DNA of 7,325 bases from JAUVIB01 sp964424545. Lineage in GTDB: Bacteria > Calditrichota > Calditrichia > Calditrichales > Calditrichaceae. A model generated the notes under the pieces. The model worked only from the letters and a program-made list of their open reading frames with translations, ran no database searches and had not been told where the DNA came from. The position numbers were made by a program, and so were the translations under genes. The DNA lies in contig CAYRJN010000190.1 of the NCBI GenBank assembly GCA_964424545.1, forward strand, positions 1 through 7,325, given 5' to 3'. Of this stretch, positions 1-6,304 are shown one piece after another; within the stretch, counting starts at the first letter, position 1, and every line of letters begins with the position of its first letter.

Positions 1-255
1 TGTAATTCTAAAACTATGCCCTCCTGCAATATCTGTAAAACCGTCAACATGACAACTTGCCCAAATTCTTTCCCTTTTTGAACTACCATCATCCTGTTTT
101 ACATCAACACTTGTAAAACATGAACAAGTCGGACATACAATAGTGCATTTTCCACAAGCTATACACCGCTTGTCATATTCTTTCCACATATCGTCGGTAT
201 ATATTTCTTTTGGCATATTTTCTATTTCGGGAGTCTTAAACAATATTTCATTTTT
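1..255 (-). other. asrA: AsrA-like segment: 4Fe-4S ferredoxin domain of anaerobic sulfite reductase subunit A
   Basis: This is the downstream part of the hybrid frame, residues about 58-142. It carries a classic [4Fe-4S] motif, CxxCxxCxxxCP, formed by C88, C91, C94 and C98-P99, followed by C101 and C103. Further on are W122-A-S-C125 and the family signature GFTDIAGGHSFR at 129-140. From memory, the Salmonella AsrA region around its first Fe-S motif has the same order: W-x-x-Y-D-x-R-C, the cysteine cluster, RRxWASC, then G-F-x-D-x-A-G-G-H-x-F-R. In that family AsrA passes electrons to the siroheme subunit AsrC for sulfite reduction to sulfide. The linker (KNEILFKTPEIENM, 58-71) also looks more like AsrA than topoisomerase. 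The N-terminal half of AsrA is missing here. The segment runs off the left edge, where the second Fe-S motif would be expected. Confidence 0.8.
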
Positions 256-426
256 CGTAACATATTCCGGTTTAAAATTATCCTCAATATTTACGCCGAT
301 CTTTTTTTGCGGGAGATCGATAATATGCCCCACGGAGGCCGCAACCGTAAAATCTTTTCCAAGATATTTATTAATTGTTTTAGCCTTTGCCGGCGATTCA
401 ACGATCACCAATGATTTGTCTGTCAT
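1..426 (-). CDS. topA: Hybrid ORF: topoisomerase I N-terminus joined in frame to AsrA-like Fe-S domain (partial at window edge)
   Basis: Reading left from the ATG at 426, 142 codons are open to the window edge. Residues 1-57 are the start of type IA topoisomerase I: LVIVESPAKAKTINKYLG at 6-23, then SVGHIIDLP at 31-39 and GVNIEDNF at 44-51, the usual TOPRIM opening. From about residue 58 the topoisomerase pattern stops. The TOPRIM acidic motif (DxDREGEAI in the family), the active-site Tyr and the zinc fingers are absent. Residues 78-142 instead match the C-terminal half of anaerobic sulfite reductase subunit A. The start is supported by position: 26 bp after the smg stop, with a weak purine-rich GAGAG upstream. 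The smg neighbour says this is the native topA locus. The product as read cannot be a working topoisomerase. It may be a real fusion, a recombination scar or an assembly chimera; I favour the last. Both halves are clearly recognised by eye; the biological reality of the join is doubtful. Confidence 0.85.
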   Translation of the reverse strand, partial: MTDKSLVIVESPAKAKTINKYLGKDFTVAASVGHIIDLPQKKIGVNIEDNFKPEYVTKNEILFKTPEIENMPKEIYTDDMWKEYDKRCIACGKCTIVCPTCSCFTSVDVKQDDGSSKRERIWASCHVDGFTDIAGGHSFRIT

Positions 427-452
427 AAAAAAACTCTCTTTCAACAATGCCT

Positions 453-917
453 TTAATGGATCGTATTACTTCCTTTATGATAAAAATAACCGTCGAAATT
501 GAAATTCGAATCGGAATTAAAAATTAATGACGCCGCTATACTTTTTATATCATCGAGAGAAATATCGGACGTTCCCAGCGTTATGGCCTTCTCAATCACC
601 AATTCAAGATCAAAATCGGATAAAAGACCGAGATGACGCATTTGCAGCAGATATCCGTACGCCTCCGATGAAATTATAATCTTCTCCAAATCATGCAATA
701 ATCTATTGGAATCGGCAACATATTCAAAACCGTCTTTCGGATTTTCTTTTCCGCTCTGTAAATGATTAAATATCCACGAATAGGCTAAATTTATTTCGTT
801 TTCGCTATATCCTTTCGAGAGGAGCTCTTTGGATAAATCCACATAATTTTCGCTGTTTTCATTACGGCTGAATTCGCCTAATAAAAAAACAATTATTTCA
901 ATAAGTCGTTCCTGCAT
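453..917 (-). CDS. smg: Smg/DUF494 family protein
   Basis: A 154-residue protein of the Smg (DUF494) family, close in length to E. coli Smg. Family features visible: an N-terminal helix (MQERLIEIIVFLLGEF), the helix-rich stretch LSKELLSKGYSENEINLAYSWI at about 29-49 and the C-terminal block QMRHLGLLSDFDLELVIEKA with LDDIKSIAASLIFN at 121-134. The molecular function is poorly defined; the family is known mainly for its conserved position near dprA and topA. Here it sits directly upstream of the topA start (26 bp), so the two are probably co-transcribed. The frame can be extended to a TTG at 962 or an ATG at 929, but the ATG at 917 is chosen because GAGGA lies 5 bases upstream, and because a good promoter (970-947) would start transcription inside the longer version. 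No sign of truncation; the C-terminus is rich in Asn, Ser and Phe and looks non-conserved. Confidence 0.85.
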   Translation of the reverse strand: MQERLIEIIVFLLGEFSRNENSENYVDLSKELLSKGYSENEINLAYSWIFNHLQSGKENPKDGFEYVADSNRLLHDLEKIIISSEAYGYLLQMRHLGLLSDFDLELVIEKAITLGTSDISLDDIKSIAASLIFNSDSNFNFDGYFYHKGSNTIH

Positions 918-946
918 AAACTTCCTCATATTTTTTTGCGTTGCTG

Positions 947-975
947 AACATACGATAATCAAATCGATATGTCAA
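947..975 (-). promoter_or_regulatory. Sigma-70-type promoter for smg-topA
   Basis: On the minus strand, a perfect -35 TTGACA (975-970) is followed after 17 bases by TATGTT (952-947), a fair -10. Transcription would begin near 940, giving a leader of about 23 nt before the smg ATG at 917 that includes the GAGGA ribosome site. The position, in the recJ-smg gap and at the right distance from the chosen start, supports it. Inferred from sequence only. Confidence 0.6.
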
Positions 976-979
976 CTCT

Positions 980-1135
980 TTAAGACATAATAGCGATGAT
1001 ATTCATTAAAAATACGCGCGATAAAGCCGTCTGTTTCTTTTTTCTACGAACTTTTTTAAGCGAGAGAAACAATTGCCACAACGCCTTAAACGCTCTAACC
1101 ACACTTAAAATAATACATCTTAAAACAACCTGCAA
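980..1135 (-). CDS. Possible small basic/hydrophobic peptide between recJ and smg (doubtful)
   Basis: Immediately after the recJ stop (TAA at 1144-1142) the same frame stays open for 53 more codons. A TTG at 1135, two codons past the stop, would give a 51-residue peptide ending at TAA 982-980. It has a hydrophobic stretch (about residues 1-27), a strongly basic patch KKVRRKKK (27-34) and a second hydrophobic stretch (41-50). I do not recognise it. Against it: no ATG start, a purine run AAAGGGA that abuts the TTG with no spacing, and an AT-rich gap where a 50-codon frame can arise by chance. RecJ already ends at a normal length, so this is unlikely to be a lost RecJ tail. It is recorded because it fills most of the 224-bp gap. 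Confidence 0.12.
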   Translation of the reverse strand: MQVVLRCIILSVVRAFKALWQLFLSLKKVRRKKKQTALSRVFLMNIIAIMS

Positions 1136-1141
1136 TCCCTT

Positions 1142-2836
1142 TTACTCTTTATTATTATCATATTTACGAATATCGGCAACGGTCAGTTGCAACCGATCCA
1201 CATTTTGCCAATTATTGATGTTCAAATGAAAAGCGATATCAATCGCTTCGCCAGGATAAAGCTCGTTATAATACTTAGCGCTGCGCCACCAAACGCATTC
1301 GTAAATATTCCGCCCTTTTTGCACAAAAATCTTCAGATGCTTATCCTTGCCAAGAAGTTTTTTATCTTTAATAACAGCCCCGCGCAAAGCCAATATCGGT
1401 TCCGGGTTCGCCTCGCCAAAAGGTCCGATATCCTGTATTAATCTCGCCGTCTGCACGTTTAATTGATCTATATCAACAAAAGAATCTACAACTAAAGCCG
1501 CCTCAAGAACATTCCCGTTTATCTTTTCGTCCGCATATTTAAGAAATTCTTCTTTAAATCGGCTGTACTTATCCGCAAAAACCGTCAATCCCGCCGCCTT
1601 TTGATGCCCGCCGAAATTAACAAAATATTTGCTGAATTGGGAAAGGGCGTCGGTAATATGAAACGAGCCTACGCTGCGCGCCGAGCCTACATAATCGCCG
1701 TCGTTGTTGCGCGTAAAAGCCAGAGCCGGCCGATTATATTGTTCTTTTAAATGACCCGAGACCAAACCGATCAAGCCGCTCTGCCAGTTTTCATTCTCTA
1801 CGATAATTACCTTTCTTATTTCATCCCTGTTTTCCAGATCGTCCATGGCAAATTTCAGGTACTGCGCCTGCATGGTTTGGCGTTTGTTATTTATCAGTTC
1901 CAACTGCTTGGCATACATTTCCGCCGTCTCGTTATTTTCACTCAACAATAATTTTAAAGAAACGTCGGCCTGGTCTATTCGTCCGGAAGCGTTAAGCCGC
2001 GGACCAAGAAAAAAACCAACCGATATAGGCGTAATATTACGGTTGTCGACGCGACTGATTTTTTTTAAAGCAATCAGACCCGGTTTTTTTGTTTGGGCAA
2101 GCACTTTTAATCCGAATTTTACCAAAGCGTAATTCTCATCCCGCAGTGGCATTACGTCGGAAATGGTGCCAACCGCCACCAGATCGAGCTGATCCAGCAG
2201 AAACTGTTTGTAATCGTCATCCGTACTAAATCTGAACGGCACCAATTTTTCGCTGATAGCCTGAACGACTTTAAAGGCAACCGCCACGCCGCAAATTGTT
2301 TTAAATGGATAATGCGAGTCGTTTCGATTTGGATTGATTACCGCTTCGGCAACGGGCAGCTGTCCTTCCTGTAAATGATGGTCGGTAATGACAATATCAA
2401 TGCCTTTTTTTCTGGCATATTCAACCGCGTCGCCGGAGGTAATGCCATTATCGACGGTTATAATCAAATCCGCGCCAAGCTCTTCAGCTTTGTCAATTCC
2501 CGAATTGCGCAATCCGTATCCGTCTTTTTCTCTGTGCGGCAATATGTAACGCACCGGATAATCAATACGGCGAAAAAAATTTATCATCAAAGCCGTCGAT
2601 GTAACGCCGTCCACGTCATAATCGCCGAAGATAACCATTTTCTCTTCGCGCTCTATCGCCTGCAAAATGCGATTTACGCCTTTTTCCATATCGGGCAACA
2701 AATAGGGATCGTGTATTCTATCCGAAAGTCTAAAGCTGTCCATGTGCTCCGGCGGTAAATTGCGGTTTTCAAGAATTACGTTTACAACCGATCTGGTTGT
2801 GTCTCTATTTAAAATTTTCCACCCGTTTGAATTCAT
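1142..2836 (-). CDS. recJ: Single-stranded-DNA-specific 5'-3' exonuclease RecJ
   Basis: A complete 564-residue RecJ (E. coli RecJ is about 577). RecJ degrades single-stranded DNA 5' to 3' in the cytoplasm, working in RecF-pathway recombination, mismatch repair and base excision repair. The DHH phosphoesterase motifs are all visible: FGDYDVDGVTSTAL (70-83), ITVDNG (126-131), ITDHH (150-154) and CGVAVAF (182-188), then the LVAVGTISDVMPL block (219-231) and LNASGRIDQAD (281-291). The DHHA1 half follows, with GLIGLVSGHL (354-363), GSARS (384-388) and the FGGHQKAAG substrate motif (408-416). A C-terminal OB-like segment (about 450-560) ends in LQLTVADIR, as usual in the family. The metal-binding Asp and His residues are intact. 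The ATG at 2836 has AGGG 5 bases upstream. A 364-bp gap separates it from the helicase, so it is probably transcribed from its own promoter; a smg promoter follows it. Confidence 0.97.
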   Translation of the reverse strand: MNSNGWKILNRDTTRSVVNVILENRNLPPEHMDSFRLSDRIHDPYLLPDMEKGVNRILQAIEREEKMVIFGDYDVDGVTSTALMINFFRRIDYPVRYILPHREKDGYGLRNSGIDKAEELGADLIITVDNGITSGDAVEYARKKGIDIVITDHHLQEGQLPVAEAVINPNRNDSHYPFKTICGVAVAFKVVQAISEKLVPFRFSTDDDYKQFLLDQLDLVAVGTISDVMPLRDENYALVKFGLKVLAQTKKPGLIALKKISRVDNRNITPISVGFFLGPRLNASGRIDQADVSLKLLLSENNETAEMYAKQLELINNKRQTMQAQYLKFAMDDLENRDEIRKVIIVENENWQSGLIGLVSGHLKEQYNRPALAFTRNNDGDYVGSARSVGSFHITDALSQFSKYFVNFGGHQKAAGLTVFADKYSRFKEEFLKYADEKINGNVLEAALVVDSFVDIDQLNVQTARLIQDIGPFGEANPEPILALRGAVIKDKKLLGKDKHLKIFVQKGRNIYECVWWRSAKYYNELYPGEAIDIAFHLNINNWQNVDRLQLTVADIRKYDNNKE

Positions 2837-3200
2837 TATTACCCTAATTTTTATTGTATTGGAATTTCAAACAAATCCTTCTTTTAGAACATTTCCGATA
2901 TTTTTTGTAATATCCTAAATAGTATCATGTCATAATTTATAAATGTTTTGTATCTGCTATAATTATAACGACTTACATACTGTTTTTATCAATTAATTTG
3001 CAAAGTTTTGTTTTTTATAACAGGAATAAAAACTAAATAAATATACAAAACCCAAAAGATTAGGCTATCCGTAATATCGCAAATGTATTAAAAAATATAA
3101 TTTATGGATTTAAGATAAAGATGCAAAACTTTATTCTTCGCCACTATTAACGGTAAATTTAAAAAATTTAACAAATTTCGAATCGAAAAACGATTACACC
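2837..3200. other. 364-bp AT-rich intergenic region between helicase and recJ
   Basis: No credible coding frame is visible on either strand. It holds the candidate recJ promoter (2962-2992). Towards the helicase end are two weak foldable elements: AATCG-TTTTT-CGATT just past the helicase stop (3181-3195, 5-bp stem), and an imperfect 9-bp A/T stem with an 8-base loop (3112-3138). Neither is a convincing terminator: stems are short or AT-rich and no T-tract follows directly. No recognisable riboswitch, tRNA or repeat array was seen. Confidence 0.6.
2962..2992 (-). promoter_or_regulatory. Candidate recJ promoter
   Basis: On the minus strand TTGATA (2992-2987) precedes a perfect TATAAT (2967-2962). 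The 19-base spacing is longer than the ideal 17, which lowers confidence. Transcription from here would give a leader of about 120 nt before the recJ ATG. In a stretch this AT-rich a TATAAT can occur by chance. Confidence 0.3.
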
Positions 3201-6176
3201 TTAAACAATGTCGGTAATATCTATTCCGTCTTTAATCTCTTCCATAAAAGGCGAAGATTTTTGCAGGCGTCCGAAACGGTTTTTTACAATGGTAAAAATC
3301 ACCTCTTCTTTAGCCCTTGTAATACCAACGTAAAGCAGTCGTTTTTGTTCCTCTATCTTTTTAACGACGGGTCTATCGTCATTATCGTCGCTTTTATAGG
3401 CAAAAAAACTGGGCATATTTTCATCTTCGAGTCCCATCAATATAACCTTTCTAAATTCGAGCCCTTTGGCGGAATGAAAAGTAAGCAGGGATACGGCGTC
3501 TATATCCGTCAATTGATCTTGCGGATTTATTAAAGATATATAAGATAAAAACTCGGCAATGGCATCATCCACAGGCAGACGATCAAATTCATTTGCCGCT
3601 TCAATGATATGGCGATAATATTCATCTTCAATGTTATAGATTGCCCTGCCCACATTATAGCGTTCATAAATACGCGTCAGATTATCGTTTAATGCATTCA
3701 AATCAATTGCAAATTCATCCGTATATTCTTTTTTAAGCAATGAATTGGGAGAGATCAAGCGCTGAATTCCGGCCTGAAAATATATTTGATCCGCTATCTC
3801 TTTTAATTGATTTTCCAATATATTCCCGAGCGCAACATGCTCACATAGCTCCTCATAACGCGTTTTTTGTTCCGTGTTTTGCATGTCATTAAGCATGCGC
3901 TGAAAAATTTTATGCAACACAACAACATCATCCAAGGCGCGATGACGCGTGCCCGCATCAAGCTCCATACGCTCCGACAAAGCGTCAATCGAATTTCGTT
4001 CTTGCGCGTATAAATTTCTCGCTAATATAAGCGAATCGTAACGGATATTCGGCAAACGTTTCATACCGATTTGTTTCATTAAACGGTCAATAATCTTAAA
4101 ATCAAAAGCGTAGCCGTTATGAGCAATAATTAAATTATCTCCGATAAAATCGATAAATTGCGGTAGAATTTCTTCTATAACAGGCGCATCGCTTACCATC
4201 TCTTCCGATATATGATGTACGGCCATGGCCTCTTCCTCAATGGAAATTTTCGGATGAACCAAGGATTGAAACTCTTCAACGATTTCGCCTTTTTCCACTT
4301 TAACGGCTGCAATTTCAACAACGGCGCAAGAGGCAGGGTCTCTTCCGGTTGTTTCCAAATCGAAAACAACATAATTTTCAAAATGGGAAAATTCATTACT
4401 TGCGCTTTGTTTCTGCAGCCAGCGCAATAGGCGCGATAAACTCCCTTTTGCTCCGGGAAGATTTTGATTAAATATTGTAATATAAGGACATGGCAGACTA
4501 TTGACGTTTAAAGGCGAAAGAATAATTGCAAAATCCGACGGTGAAATATTTACAATATTTTTTTCTTTTAGAATATGCGCCTGTCCTTTTTTTATTTTTT
4601 CAATCATTTTCAAAGCAAGAAAGGCTATTTTCGAATCTTCATGATAGACCCAGATATGATTGTCTTTTTTTAAGAAATATTTCTCTAAAGCATAATCGGC
4701 GTCGGGCAGTTTATGTACATTTTGTCTTAAAACAGATGGACGCAGCGAGTGAATACTTTCCAGTATTTCTTTAATAAGACGATTAAAACTGTAAAACGAT
4801 TTCAGATTTATTAAATTGGCAATATTTCCGATAAAACCGTTTATCTTCAACCTGTTTTCTGCGCTTATTTCCGAACGCGTCCCATAATCATTCAACGCTT
4901 TTTTAAAACCGATTGCGCTACGTGTCTGAAAATTCTGAATCTGTTTATAAATATGATGACCTAATTCCTCATTTACCAAGGTTTCCAAAAGCAGCGTATC
5001 CGCAGGATCGCGGATAAGTTTCAAATAAAGCAATACTTTCTGAATAAGCGGCTGTTCTATCAAATTTTTTCCGGATGCCAACTGATAGGGAATGCGCTCC
5101 TTCATTAATAAAGCAGCAATACCTTCCGAAAATCGATGTTGGGGATAGATTACGGCAATTTCCGAAAGCGATACGTCTTCTTTTTGCCATTGTTTAATTT
5201 TTTTCAGAATAAAACGCGTCTCTTTTTGTTCATTCTTGAAAAAAAAGGCCTGTAAACGATCCGCCTTTCCTTTGTCTGCAATTATTTTTTTATCGGGTTC
5301 TATACGATCGGTCGACTGAACAATACGTTGCGCCATTTCGGTGATTTGGGGGCCGCTGCGATAATTTGTATCCAAAAAGATCGGCTCTTTAATAGCAAAA
5401 TCTTCCATATATTTTCTTATATTTTCCGGATTAGCGCCGCGCCAGGCATAAATGGATTGGTCATCATCGGCGACGACAAAAATATTGCGATTTTTTTGTG
5501 CAAGGTATTTGACAATTTTATACTGCACTATATCCGTATCCTGAAATTCGTCCACCAAAACGGATTGAAATAAAAATTGATATTGTGCCAAAATATCAGC
5601 ATTATTTTTGAATAACTCTAACGACTTAGACAGAATTTGATCAAAGTCGATCAAACGATGTTTCCTTAAATGTTGGCTATACTGGTCGTATAATCGCGCG
5701 GAAAACGGAGGCAACGGACGGCCCTTTAACTCATGATTGGAAAACGAGGTTAAGATGCCGCGAATTTTTTTGTCGCTGTTATCGCGAATTTGTCCCCATA
5801 GTAGATTCCGCATTAAAGTTTGACGATATTTTTCATCGCAAACGGAAAAATATTTATGAAGTCCCACCGTTTGGTGATATTTTCGCAATAGGTCCAAACA
5901 GAAAGCATGTATGGTTTGACAACGAACCTTGCTTGCCGTTTCTTTTAGTTCGTTAAGCAGCCGATTTTTTACTTCATTTGCCGCCTTGTTACTAAAAGTT
6001 AAAGCAAGAATCTGACCAGGGGGAATATTATAGTGTTCGATTTCATAAATTATTCTCGCTATTAATGTGCGTGTTTTACCGGTTCCCGGCCCGGCAATAA
6101 GAAGAATAGGCACCCGTGGCGCCGTTACCGCTTGCAATTGTTTTTCATTTAACGATTTTAAAAATTGACCTGTCAT
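3201..6176 (-). CDS. UvrD/PcrA-type SF1A helicase with an internal DEDDh (DnaQ-like) exonuclease domain
   Basis: A 991-residue predicted ATP-dependent 3'-5' DNA helicase (residues counted from the ATG at 6176). Helicase motifs: Q motif LNEKQLQAVTAP (9-20), Walker A AGPGTGKT (28-35, K34), Ia ALTFSNKAANEV (58-69), TIHAFC (88-93), motif II VDEFQDTD (208-215), motif III DDDQSIYAWRGA (237-248), motif IV LDTNYRSG (268-275), motif V TFHSAKGLEF (899-908) and motif VI KRLLYVGITRAKEE (945-958). Between IV and V, at about 598-763, sits a full exonuclease: VVFDLETTG (D606, E608), IIAHNGYAFD (D692) and HRALDD (H745, D750), the DEDDh set. UvrD is normally about 720 residues; the excess is mostly this domain. 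The protein ends shortly after motif VI and lacks the long PcrA-type C-terminal tail. The GTG at 6242 would add 22 residues, but the promoter at 6212-6184 lies inside that extension, so the ATG is preferred. Likely a DNA repair or replication-restart enzyme; the exact role is unknown. Confidence 0.95.
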   Translation of the reverse strand: MTGQFLKSLNEKQLQAVTAPRVPILLIAGPGTGKTRTLIARIIYEIEHYNIPPGQILALTFSNKAANEVKNRLLNELKETASKVRCQTIHAFCLDLLRKYHQTVGLHKYFSVCDEKYRQTLMRNLLWGQIRDNSDKKIRGILTSFSNHELKGRPLPPFSARLYDQYSQHLRKHRLIDFDQILSKSLELFKNNADILAQYQFLFQSVLVDEFQDTDIVQYKIVKYLAQKNRNIFVVADDDQSIYAWRGANPENIRKYMEDFAIKEPIFLDTNYRSGPQITEMAQRIVQSTDRIEPDKKIIADKGKADRLQAFFFKNEQKETRFILKKIKQWQKEDVSLSEIAVIYPQHRFSEGIAALLMKERIPYQLASGKNLIEQPLIQKVLLYLKLIRDPADTLLLETLVNEELGHHIYKQIQNFQTRSAIGFKKALNDYGTRSEISAENRLKINGFIGNIANLINLKSFYSFNRLIKEILESIHSLRPSVLRQNVHKLPDADYALEKYFLKKDNHIWVYHEDSKIAFLALKMIEKIKKGQAHILKEKNIVNISPSDFAIILSPLNVNSLPCPYITIFNQNLPGAKGSLSRLLRWLQKQSASNEFSHFENYVVFDLETTGRDPASCAVVEIAAVKVEKGEIVEEFQSLVHPKISIEEEAMAVHHISEEMVSDAPVIEEILPQFIDFIGDNLIIAHNGYAFDFKIIDRLMKQIGMKRLPNIRYDSLILARNLYAQERNSIDALSERMELDAGTRHRALDDVVVLHKIFQRMLNDMQNTEQKTRYEELCEHVALGNILENQLKEIADQIYFQAGIQRLISPNSLLKKEYTDEFAIDLNALNDNLTRIYERYNVGRAIYNIEDEYYRHIIEAANEFDRLPVDDAIAEFLSYISLINPQDQLTDIDAVSLLTFHSAKGLEFRKVILMGLEDENMPSFFAYKSDDNDDRPVVKKIEEQKRLLYVGITRAKEEVIFTIVKNRFGRLQKSSPFMEEIKDGIDITDIV
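3888..4385 (-). other. DEDDh 3'-5' exonuclease domain inside the helicase
   Basis: This marks the DnaQ/PolC-type proofreading-nuclease fold, residues about 598-763 of the helicase. ExoI is FDLETTGRDP with D606 and E608; ExoII is AHNGYAFDFKIIDRL with D692; ExoIII is RHRALDDVVVLHKIF with H745 and D750 at the expected H+5 spacing. All four acids and the His are present, so two-metal 3'-5' exonuclease chemistry is predicted. The HRALDD form resembles PolC epsilon-like and DinG-associated domains. It is flanked on both sides by helicase sequence, with no linker that suggests two separate genes. Confidence 0.9.
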
Positions 6177-6183
6177 AGTCTGA

Positions 6184-6212
6184 ATAATACAAAAAATTTC
6201 GCTTATTGACAA
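6184..6212 (-). promoter_or_regulatory. Promoter of the helicase-exonuclease gene; probably leaderless
   Basis: On the minus strand TTGTCA (6212-6207) and TATTAT (6189-6184) are separated by exactly 17 bases, a strong sigma-70-like match. Only 7 bases separate the -10 from the ATG at 6176, so transcription should start at or within a base or two of the start codon. No Shine-Dalgarno sequence is present there, consistent with a leaderless mRNA. It also argues against the upstream GTG at 6242. Confidence 0.6.
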
Positions 6213-6244
6213 ACGAAAGATGAAGAAATTGCATCTTTTCACTT

Positions 6245-6273
6245 TTGCTTATTTTATAAATATTGTTTATTTT
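6245..6273 (+). promoter_or_regulatory. Candidate promoter of the antiporter gene
   Basis: TTGCTT (6245-6250), 17 bases, then TATTTT (6268-6273) would start transcription near 6280 and give a leader of about 25 nt before the ATG at 6305. Both boxes are imperfect, and the region is nearly all A and T, so other placements are possible. No ribosome site is evident before the ATG. It would lie back to back with the helicase promoter in the 128-bp divergent gap. Confidence 0.3.
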
Positions 6274-6304
6274 ACCTTAATATAAATAATAATTCAAAAT
6301 TATC

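Noticed and set aside
1..426. Sharp base-composition change as proof of foreign origin for the AsrA part
   Set aside because: The AsrA part is about 33-38% GC by hand count in the stretches checked, against roughly 37-48% in the TopA part, and AGA/AGG Arg codons also occur in the helicase. The difference is too small over so short a stretch to be decisive.
143..502. Plus-strand 119-codon frame
   Set aside because: It lies opposite the topA/AsrA hybrid and the smg 3' end, both recognisable by homology. Its translation has no recognisable pattern.
453..962. Longer smg start at TTG 962
   Set aside because: It would place the promoter -10 inside the coding region, and the ATG at 917 has a good GAGGA ribosome site.
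996..1441. Plus-strand frames over the recJ-smg gap and recJ 3' end
   Set aside because: They mostly mirror recJ; no family resemblance, no ribosome site and no promoter.
3181..3195. Hairpin AATCG-TTTTT-CGATT after the helicase stop as a terminator
   Set aside because: The stem is only 5 bp with A/T ends, and no T-tract follows it on the minus strand.
2837..3200. CRISPR leader, riboswitch or small RNA in the intergenic gap
   Set aside because: No spaced direct repeats and no GC-bearing conserved stem set; just AT-rich sequence with a possible promoter.
4193..4396. Minus-strand 67-codon frame inside the exonuclease domain
   Set aside because: It is another frame of the helicase-exonuclease gene, whose own frame carries the catalytic motifs.
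1142..6242. A defence island (helicase plus nuclease as anti-phage system)
   Set aside because: RecJ, Smg and the topA locus are housekeeping neighbours, and no defence partner, mobile element or integrase is present.
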